64,000 bases of DNA from Bedellia somnulentella (lineage: Eukaryota > Arthropoda > Insecta > Lepidoptera > Bedelliidae), in the NCBI GenBank assembly GCA_963576735.1, contig OY755179.1, positions 1,488,001 through 1,552,000 of the forward strand. Direction: 5' to 3'. The notes beneath the pieces are model-generated. The model was not told the origin of the DNA and made no database searches. It saw nothing but the letters and a program-made list of their open reading frames with translations. Shown here one piece after another: positions 57,182 to 64,000 of this stretch. The position numbers were made by a program, and so were the translations under genes. Each line of letters opens with the position of its first letter. Positions within the stretch are counted from its first letter, which is position 1.

Positions 57182-57331
57182 TATCTGGAAATTAAAGATT
57201 TTAAAACAAAGTGCTTGTAATCGTTAAACACAAACACTAGGTTTTTGTAAATACATACCTGATAGATATTCAGCTCTTATCAAGGTGTAGAGCGCCGCCG
57301 ATTAAATGTCAAAACACATTTCGCGCTCTCC

Positions 57332-57338
57332 ATTTATA
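57332..57338 (-). promoter_or_regulatory. TATA box, histidine-rich gene 1
   Basis: TATAAAT on the minus strand, about 80 bp upstream of the inferred donor of the 5' exon. No strong initiator at +1. 57345-58295 is AT-rich and anonymous. Confidence 0.5.
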
Positions 57339-58298
57339 GAAAAGAGTGGTCGTGTTTATGCTGTTGCAGAGCAATGTTTGGCAATCGTGTTGCTGCAGGT
57401 TCTGGACGAGTGGATGCATTGTGGCGACACTATTGCTCTGACACCACTAACTAAATTAGTCACGTCGATAAACACTGACCATCAGGTTCGCGGAACTAAT
57501 TCGATCCATTACCAATCGTTTGGTAGTTTATTGAAATGTCTGTTTGTTTTCGGTACTAGTTATAGTTATTTTTATTAAGCTTCCATCTAGATTTAATATA
57601 ACTAACTGATTTCTTATATTAACTTAAGACAAAAAAACACGTATGTTAACTGAAACTGTAATCAAATAACTCGAAAGAGAATAATCAACATATTAAATTG
57701 ATGGGTGACTCTCTGGTGACAAGTAAATCGACGTATGTTCTCACTATTTCGTCTATCTTAAGTATAACATAAGAGTAACTGAACGTAAATAATGAGTATT
57801 CAAAGAATAAAAGCATAGATGAACTCTTTAAACAATAGTAAGATTTCCTGTGAAAATTTTCACCTTGTTTCGGTATCGCATCTACATGGTTTTAGATGAA
57901 CTGTTTAATTATACATGTTATTCGTCCGTTTGTAGACTATCACTCACAAGTAACTAAATTTGCATAGTAATATAAAGAATAAATTAAATAAAATATCCGC
58001 CTTTTACGTATTCAGAACAATTTAAGTTTTATGGCGTTGTTACAGCCAAGCTAAGTAGTGTTTTGAATACTATCTCAATATACACAGATTATCTACGATA
58101 TTATTTATTTAAAATCTTTTCACAGCAACGATATGCACTTAGATGAATATTTTAACATATGTATTGTCTATCTAAATATTAATTAGATACCTAGAAATCA
58201 CCTTGCTTCAAACTCTCTTTTTATCCTCCTAACAAAAATAAAATATAGGTACCATATATATGTTATGGAATAAAACACTTTAATTATTATGAAAACAT

Positions 58299-58304
58299 TT
58301 TATT
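58299..58304 (-). terminator. Polyadenylation signal, histidine-rich gene 2
   Basis: AATAAA on the minus strand 60 bp after the stop codon. Confidence 0.6.
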
Positions 58305-58363
58305 TACAAGATAACAAAACAGAGTATAAAAAGAGTAAACAATTTATGTTATAAAAATTAAGA

Positions 58364-59095
58364 TCAGTGCTTTCCATGATGGAATCCCCAGTGCTTGTGA
58401 TCCTCGTGGCCGCCTTTCTTACCATGGTCGTGGTGATCGTGATGATGCTCCTCGTGCCCGTGGTGGCCCTTGTGCCCCTTGTGGTCCTCATCGTAGTGGT
58501 GCTTGTCGTGGTGACCTTTCTTGCCGTGGTGGTGCTCGTGGTGGCCGGAGTGGTGGTGACCGCCCTTCTTGTGGTGTCCTCCCTTCTTCTCGTGGTGGCC
58601 ATGGTGATCCCCGTGCTTGTGGTGCTTGCCTTCCTTGTGGTGGTCATCGTAGAAGTGGTGATCCTTGTGGTATTCGTCCTTATGGTATTTTTTGTGGTAT
58701 CCTTCGGTCTCCTCGCCTTTATCGTGGTGCTTCTTGTGTCCGTGTTTACCGCCTTTATGGTGGTGTCCATGTTCGTGGTGTTCCCCATGGTGTTCGTGTT
58801 CGTCGTGGTGTTTTTTGTGGTGGCCGCCGTGCTCGTGGTGGTGACCCTCGTGGTGGTGCTTGCCGTGGTGCCCGTGCTCCCCTTTGTGGTGGTGGTGGTG
58901 TCCTTTGTGTCCCTTATGTCCTTTCTCCCCGTGTTCGTGGTGATGGTGTGCATGGTGCTCATGGCCGCCACCGTGTTCGTGGTGGTGACCCTTGTGATGG
59001 CTCGCGGCCGCCACCAGGTCTCTATCTTCCTCGATCTCGCGGCCCCAGCCCGCTACCACACACCCCACTACCACCAAACACACGAGTGCCCTCAT
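58364..59095 (-). CDS. Secreted histidine-rich protein 2
   Basis: 243 residues from the ATG at 59095; the frame stays open upstream, but only to a GTG codon. Signal peptide MRALVCLVVVGCVVAGWG, a short acidic propeptide-like stretch (REIEEDRDLVAAA), then about a third His in the mature chain. It shares with protein 3 the opening HHAHHHHEHGxKGHKGHKGH, the core YHKDEYHKDHHFYDDHHKEG and the tail HYDEDHKGHKGHHGHEEHHH, ending KHWGFHHGKH. No mature Cys and no introns. Closest to protein 3 (62550-63263), so a tandem duplicate. Probable metal-binding or structural secreted protein; function not known. Confidence 0.88.
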   Translation of the reverse strand: MRALVCLVVVGCVVAGWGREIEEDRDLVAAASHHKGHHHEHGGGHEHHAHHHHEHGEKGHKGHKGHHHHHKGEHGHHGKHHHEGHHHEHGGHHKKHHDEHEHHGEHHEHGHHHKGGKHGHKKHHDKGEETEGYHKKYHKDEYHKDHHFYDDHHKEGKHHKHGDHHGHHEKKGGHHKKGGHHHSGHHEHHHGKKGHHDKHHYDEDHKGHKGHHGHEEHHHDHHDHGKKGGHEDHKHWGFHHGKH

Positions 59096-59134
59096 TGCTC
59101 CGGTTCCTACTACCACTAAGGCTGGTCTGCCTGA

Positions 59135-59168
59135 ACTGACTTGTAATTGCACCAGCGGGGCATTTATA
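59135..59168 (-). promoter_or_regulatory. Core promoter of histidine-rich gene 2
   Basis: TATAAAT (59168-59162) and an arthropod initiator TCAGT with its A at 59137, 31 bp downstream. This predicts a 5' leader of about 42 nt before the ATG. Confidence 0.75.
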
Positions 59169-59335
59169 GTGTTGAAGCCGAGGGTTTAATCAGTGAAACC
59201 ATGGACAAGGACGCCGTAGTATGCGCGCCACGCCTTCTTGAATGCGATTTCGAAACTTACGCAGGTCTCAGCTACTGCTATTGTCAACTTATACGATAAT
59301 TTAACTAATAAGTTCACTGTGATAAGTGTTCACTG

Positions 59336-59592
59336 TTGCTGTGTAGTGTCGGCTTAGAATAACACTACCCCATATCTTCTGTCCACGTCCACGGATGTCG
59401 TCGATTTTCAACGGCTCATGAATAACGACACTTATCATACATACATACATACATATACTCACGGCTATAAATCCCTAGAAGGGGTAGCCAGAGGTAAGGA
59501 ACTAGAAGTTATTGGTGATGGGTCTCCAACCGCATCGCCCAAAAATCCCTTAAAAAACGGAAGAAATGGGGTAGTGCTATTCTAAGCCGACA
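59336..59592. mobile_element. SINE-A pieces: forward 5' end and internally deleted reverse copy
   Basis: 59336-59395 is a forward 5' end ('gctgtgtagtgtcggcttag'). 59434-59592 is a reverse copy lacking about 100 bp between the 'gaactagaa' region and the 'ttggtgatgggtctccaac' block. Confidence 0.7.
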
Positions 59593-60049
59593 GCTACTTA
59601 AATAAAATTACTTAAATGAAGTTATAAGCAAGTCACCATAAAAATGTGAACCGGTGTTGAGGAGAATGAATATCAGTAGGTCGGTATAATGGAAATATTA
59701 TTTCCGGGTCACTACAAAGTGGCGATTGAAATAATTTCTTTGTTCTTAAAATATTTAGGGTTTCATTCATAAAAAACGGGACACTATTACTAAGACTTCC
59801 GGGTCTGTGCGTCACCAGGCTTAAAAAAAGTCTGATGTGATGACTCACAATAAAAGGCTGTATCTAATAAACCGTAATAGCTAGATAGTTATTTTATGTA
59901 TTACAACATTTCACATTACAATTAATACATTATGTGTAATTGAATATAATTTTTTTACTTAAGTTACTTTTAATCTATAATTACATTAATAACTATATAA
60001 AATACCATGAATACCAGTAACATGAAAGTTTTCACTAATTTCTTGCAGT
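59593..60049. other. Anonymous AT-rich stretch
   Basis: No gene or repeat recognised. Confidence 0.5.
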
Positions 60050-60565
60050 GTTTTCTGACTACCCCATTTCATCCCATCGGTGTTCGTTAGAGGTGACTAA
60101 GGATATAGGGGCATTTTAAGTGATTTTTTGGCGATACGATTGGAGACCCATTACCATATGGCACATTGGTGATAAACCTGACTGCAGAAGAGCAAGCACG
60201 AGCCGTGTTTAAACTAGTTATCGCGTGGGATAAAGCAGCCATCTCTTACGCACTTACTTAGTATCGTATACTGCCATGCCATCTCATTCTAACCGTCCTA
60301 CAGAAGTCGGTACTCCTACTTAGCTATTGGAAAAGTGTTAGAAATGTAACTGTGATTTTATTTCTTAACTTTTCGCTCGAAATCTACGATTAACTATTGA
60401 ACTAATATTACTGAAGTCACAAACTTAGTATCGTACTCTTTATTCTATGACTGGAGTATAGAAAATCTTACTTCCTTATCACTTAACTTCCAAAAGTGGC
60501 TGAAGAATTTTCTGGTTCTGAAGCTCTGGCTACCACTTTTAGGGATTTTTAGCCGTGAATGTATG
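60050..60565 (+). mobile_element. SINE-A interrupted by an inverted-repeat element piece
   Basis: The 5' half (60050-60158, 'ttttggcgatacgattggag') and 3' half (60478-60565, 'cttccaaaagtggctgaaga') of one SINE-A are separated by about 320 bp that include the partial 60185-60297 element. Confidence 0.65.
60185..60297 (-). repeat. Partial copy of the 60683-60917 element
   Basis: Contains the reverse complement of that element's spacer ('gcagaagagcaagcacgagc', 'aaactagttatcgcgtg') followed by most of one arm, with a small 'gccat' duplication. Confidence 0.8.
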
Positions 60566-60682
60566 TGTTATTGTGTGTGTTTAATAATATACTGGACAAA
60601 TAATGGGACTCCAATCAAACTTTCATGTCATCCTCTTATCCTAGTATTTATTTATTAGGCAAACTATCAATGTGTACCAAGG

Positions 60683-60917
60683 GCAAGCACGAGCGCTATT
60701 TTATCGACACGATAACGGTTAGAATGAGATGGCAGTATACGATACTAAGTAAGTGCGTAAGAGATGGCTGCTTTATCGCACGCGATAACTAGTTTAAACA
60801 CGGCTCGTGCTTGCTCTTCTGCCGTAAAGCAGCCATCTCTTACGCACTTACTTAGTATCGTATACTGCCATCTCATTCTAACCGTTATCGTGTCGATAAA
60901 ATAGCGCTCGTGCTTGC
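60683..60917. repeat. Perfect 93 bp inverted repeat (MITE-like)
   Basis: Arms 60683-60775 and 60825-60917 appear identical in inverse orientation, starting 'gcaagcacgagcgctatttt', around a 49 bp spacer. The spacer itself contains another 'gctcgtgcttgc' end. No ORF. Confidence 0.9.
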
Positions 60918-61054
60918 TATACAGGGCAGTATAGAACAGTAACTTGTTTTTTGTATCTACTACAAATCAATGTGAAATCCTAGCACTAGCTAAGGTACGG
61001 TTTAGGACCTACCGTATTTTATAAGGTATGGACGAAGGTACGGTGGGTCTGCAC

Positions 61055-61100
61055 CGGCTCTGGCTACCCCTTCTAGGGATTTATAGCCGTGAGTATATAT
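61055..61100 (+). mobile_element. SINE-A 3' end only
   Basis: 'ggctctggctaccccttcta' to 'gccgtgagtatatata'. 61101-61345 is anonymous. Confidence 0.65.
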
Positions 61101-61347
61101 ATACTGTATATATTATTATGTACAAATGTGAAGTATTAGTATACGTGTTTAAGTGTAAGTATACAGTTATCAAATATTACTAGGATAAGATACGCTTGGG
61201 TAAATTTTTCGTTCGAAGCGATTCGGTTGAGTGGTGCTTCAAGAAAAAATTATAAAGATGATATGTTTACGTAACGTACCCGAGAAAGTGTGAGTTTTAT
61301 TTACCCTCGTTTACTAATATTTGTTTAATTAATAATAGCCAGTAGCA

Positions 61348-61585
61348 GCTGTGTAGCGTCGGCTTGGAATAGCACCACCCCATTTCTTCCCGTGGGTGTG
61401 AAAGGCGACTTAGGGTATTGGGGTTTTTAATGGATTTTTGGGCGATGCGGTTGGACACCCATTACCAACAACCTTTATTTCACCATCTTTTCACCACTCA
61501 ACGTTCAAATGTGGCTGAGGAATTTCTAATTCCTTAGCTCTGGCTACCTTCTAGGGATTAATAGCCGTGAGTACTTATAGTACGT
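61348..61585 (+). mobile_element. SINE-A copy, near full length
   Basis: Forward, from 'gctgtgtagcgtcggcttgg' to 'aatagccgtgagta'. The tail is eroded. Confidence 0.75.
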
Positions 61586-61639
61586 GAGTAATATGTACTT
61601 ATTTATGTAGCTAGAGAGGTATTAAAAAAAATAAATTAG

Positions 61640-62000
61640 CTTTTAGAAGAAAGTATCTTTGGTCATATTTGTCCCCACAATCGATGCTTAGCCGACCCTT
61701 AATAGGAGATTTAGCCGTAGTCCACCATACTGGTCCAATATGTATGTGTCACGTGTACAAACGTCTACTACTGTGATAATGATAATGTTCATCCTTGTAG
61801 TTAGTTAGTTATTTAAGTTATTATATTTAGTTAGGATACTTGTTTAAGAAAGTTGTCAAATTTATATTATTATATATTTTTTAGGAGATTTTTTTTTTGT
61901 GTAATTTTATACGTGTACGAGGATGTTTTTTATTGAAATTAAAAGTAATTTGTACTCTTTTTGGGTGTTTCATTTGTCAAGATTATTTTTTAAGTAATAA
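61640..62000 (+). other. SINE tail scrap and AT-rich sequence
   Basis: 61705-61735 'gtagtccaccatactggtcc' matches the 3' region of the SINE-B type at 14855. The rest is unrecognised. Confidence 0.4.
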
Positions 62001-62009
62001 TGAATGATT

Positions 62010-62259
62010 TGCCGTGTAGTGTCGGCTTAGAATAGCACTACCCCGTTTCTACCGATGGGTGTACGTAAGAGGCGACTAACGGTATTGGGGCTTTTAAGGG
62101 ATTTTTGGGCGATGCGGCTGGAGACCCATCACCAACAACCTTTACTTTACCATCCTTTCCCCAATGAACTTTCCAAATGTGACTGAGGAATTTCTAATTC
62201 CTTAGCTCTGGCTACCCCTTCTAGGGATTTATAGCCGTGAGTATATGTATGTATGTATG
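62010..62259 (+). mobile_element. SINE-A, full length with 12 bp target duplication
   Basis: 250 bp starting 'tgccgtgtagtgtcggctt' and ending (TATG)n, flanked by TAATGAATGATT (61998-62009, 62260-62271). Best reference for the 5' end. Confidence 0.9.
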
Positions 62260-62280
62260 TAATGAATGATTAGAAAGTAG

Positions 62281-62365
62281 TCGGGATCGGTGGCTTAGAG
62301 TGTCCTACGAAGCACGTAATCATCTTAGTATTCTGATAATCAGGTGGTTCAATATTCTACCGAAC
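62281..62365 (+). mobile_element. tRNA-like SINE head, another type
   Basis: 'gggatcggtggcttagagtg' (A-box-like) and 'caggtggttcaatattctac' (B-box-like), separated as in a tRNA, but without paired ends. Confidence 0.45.
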
Positions 62366-62549
62366 TGTGTACTCATACAAACTAAATTATGTATGTATGT
62401 TATGTATGTTTAGCCTCTGGGAATCCAGCCCGATACCTTCGATCTCATAGTAAATAAAAAGGCAAGCATAAAAAGGTCAACTTTGTATAAAAATATAAAA
62501 AACATCAACATTTGACATAGAAGTACAAAACATTATAAAACAATGCTCC

Positions 62550-63263
62550 TTAGTGCTTCCCGCTATGGAAGCCCCAGTGCTTGTGATCATCATGTTCACC
62601 CTTCTTGCCGTGGTCGTGATGATGATGATGATGTTCGTCATGGCCGTGATGGCCGTGGTGTTTGTGGTGGTCTTCATCGTAGTGGTGTTTGTCATGATGG
62701 CCGTGTTTGCCGTGATGGTGCTCGTGGTGACCGGAGTCGTGGTGACCGCCCTTCTTATGATGTCCTCCTTTCTTTTCATGGTGTCCGTGGTGATGGGCAT
62801 GCTTGTGGTGCTTGCCCTCGTGGTGGTGGCCGTCGTGGAAGTGGTGGTCCTTGTGGAAGTGGTCCTTGTGGTGCTTCTTGTGGTAGCCGTCGACGTGCTC
62901 ACCCTTGTCGTGGTGTTCGTGGTGCCCGTGCTTGCCGCCCTTGTGGTGGTGCCCGTGTTCGTGGTGCTCGCCGTGGTGGTCGTGCTCATCCCAGTGCTTT
63001 TTGTGTCCACCGCCGTGTTCATGGTGATGGTCCTCATGGTGGTGTTTTCCATGGTGCCCGTGGTCTCCTTTATGGTGGTGATGATGTCCTTTGTGTCCTT
63101 TATGTCCTTTGCCACCGTGCTCGTGGTGATGGTGTGCGTGGTGCTCATGACCGCCACCATGGCTTTTGTGGTGACTGGCGGCTAGTGCCTGGTCCTCCTC
63201 GCTGGTCTCCGCCGCACATATCGCAGCCACACATAACACTCCTAACAATATGATCGACCTCAT
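62550..63263 (-). CDS. Secreted histidine-rich protein 3
   Basis: 237 residues from the ATG at 63263; an upstream in-frame GTG at 63284 is rejected. Signal peptide MRSIILLGVLCVAAICAA, an acidic stretch ETSEEDQALAAS, then the His-rich mature chain with HHAHHHHEHGGKGHKGHKGH, the core KKHHKDHFHKDHHFHDGHHH and the tail HYDEDHHKHHGHHGHDEHHH, ending KHWGFHSGKH. Compared with protein 2 the core has lost its Tyr residues (FHDG for FYDD). No mature Cys and no introns. Same orientation as its two paralogues; the intervening 3.4 kb is repeats only. Confidence 0.88.
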   Translation of the reverse strand: MRSIILLGVLCVAAICAAETSEEDQALAASHHKSHGGGHEHHAHHHHEHGGKGHKGHKGHHHHHKGDHGHHGKHHHEDHHHEHGGGHKKHWDEHDHHGEHHEHGHHHKGGKHGHHEHHDKGEHVDGYHKKHHKDHFHKDHHFHDGHHHEGKHHKHAHHHGHHEKKGGHHKKGGHHDSGHHEHHHGKHGHHDKHHYDEDHHKHHGHHGHDEHHHHHHDHGKKGEHDDHKHWGFHSGKH

Positions 63264-63306
63264 GGTTGGAGCAGTGCCGTGCACTGTGGAAGGAAGTCCG
63301 GTGATG

Positions 63307-63339
63307 ACTGACCTCTGTTATTGAGATTTCCTTTTTATA
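63307..63339 (-). promoter_or_regulatory. Core promoter of histidine-rich gene 3
   Basis: TATAAAA (from 63339) and initiator TCAGT with its A at 63309, 30 bp downstream; 5' leader about 46 nt. The spacing and initiator match gene 2, consistent with duplication of the whole gene. Confidence 0.75.
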
Positions 63340-63474
63340 TGATTGCTATGTTAGCGAGGACAGTGTTCGTGAGTAGAAATTGTTCAGCGAGTTCAAGGCC
63401 AAGTTCAGTATCGGTCGCGCAGTTTCAGCGGCTGGCTTAACTTAATTTACAAATACATATAAACATTACGTGTA

Positions 63475-63577
63475 AAAGACATATGTACTCAAAGCTGTAT
63501 AGGGGCTATATACCAAAAAGGAGTCACCATTAGAGGAATAAAAAATCCTTAGCCTCTTTGTGAAGTCGAGTGGGACA
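63475..63577 (-). mobile_element. SINE-A, old fragment
   Basis: 'tactcaaagctgtatagggg' and 'tgtgaagtcgagtgggac': a decayed 3' half that served as target for the next copy. Confidence 0.5.
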
Positions 63578-63832
63578 TACATACATACACACTACTCACG
63601 GCTATAAATCCCTAGAAGGGGTAGCCAGAGCTAAGGAATTAGAATTTCCTAAGCCACTTTTGGAAGTCACGTGGGGAAAAAGATGTTAAAATAAAGGTTG
63701 TTGGTGATGGGTCTCCAACCGCATCGCCCAAAAATCCAATGAAAGCCCCAATACCCTTAGTCGCCTCTTACGTACACCCACCGGAAGAAATGGGGTAGTG
63801 CTATTCTAAGCCGACACTACACAGCAAAGTGG
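63578..63832 (-). mobile_element. SINE-A, full length with target duplication
   Basis: 255 bp flanked by GAGTGGGACA (63568-63577, 63833-63842), nested in an older SINE-A. 63843-64000 is anonymous. Confidence 0.9.
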
Positions 63833-64000
63833 GAGTGGGACAAGGATGAAAACTAGATAAAATAAAAACGATACTACTCAAAACTAAATGAACTTTATCG
63901 TCGCTGCTACTATACTGAGTAGTTCGACTCGAACACTGAGAAGTCCGAAACACCATTGTTGTTACCTCCTAAAAAGTTGTTCATATAAATCATAAAGATC

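Noticed and set aside
57306..57578. 90-codon plus-strand frame upstream of histidine-rich gene 1
   Set aside because: Overlaps that gene's TATA box and 5' exon region; no domain or splice evidence.

Overview
The window looks like a moth or butterfly genome (Lepidoptera). The coding genes are insect-like with short GT-AG introns. Most of the remaining DNA is short interspersed repeats and Lepidoptera-style mobile elements: RTE-like LINEs with (TATG)n tails, tRNA-derived SINEs, Helitrons inserted between A and T, and DD34D mariners. There is no bacterial or viral gene organisation.

Layout. 1-26.6 kb is gene-poor and repeat-dense. It holds LINE, SINE, mariner and Helitron copies, many nested, and is probably intron 1 of nompC, whose first coding exon lies at 26695-27024 on the minus strand. 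28.8-32.0 kb carries a complete four-exon TATA-binding protein gene (minus). 36.5-41.8 kb carries a complete five-exon WASHC4/SWIP gene (plus). It meets, tail to tail with a 61 bp gap, an intronless, intact, pogo/Tigger-derived gene (41895-43355, minus) that looks domesticated. 43.9-45.0 kb and 50.6-51.2 kb hold three copies of a long foldback element. 46.0-49.3 kb carries a complete four-exon eIF3k gene (plus). 52.7-55.0 kb is a mariner split by a Helitron. 56.3-63.3 kb is a minus-strand cluster of three secreted, histidine-rich, cysteine-free paralogues; two have clear TATA plus initiator promoters.

Repeats. I use three working names. SINE-A is a roughly 250 bp element with (TATG)n tails; there are more than 30 copies or fragments, and eleven have target-site duplications that I could read. 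SINE-B is tRNA-headed and ends in a LINE-like tail. SINE-C is tRNA-headed and often found as a snap-back (foldback) insertion. The LINE, SINE-A and SINE-B share a 3' end of the form CTCTG-C-ACCCC-loop-GGG-...-GC-GTGA, so the LINE probably mobilises both SINEs.

The cellular genes do not form a pathway: TBP is general transcription, eIF3k is translation initiation, WASHC4 is endosomal actin regulation, nompC is mechanosensation. Only the histidine-rich cluster is a functional neighbourhood. All family names come from reading the sequence and from memory of the families; no database search was run.
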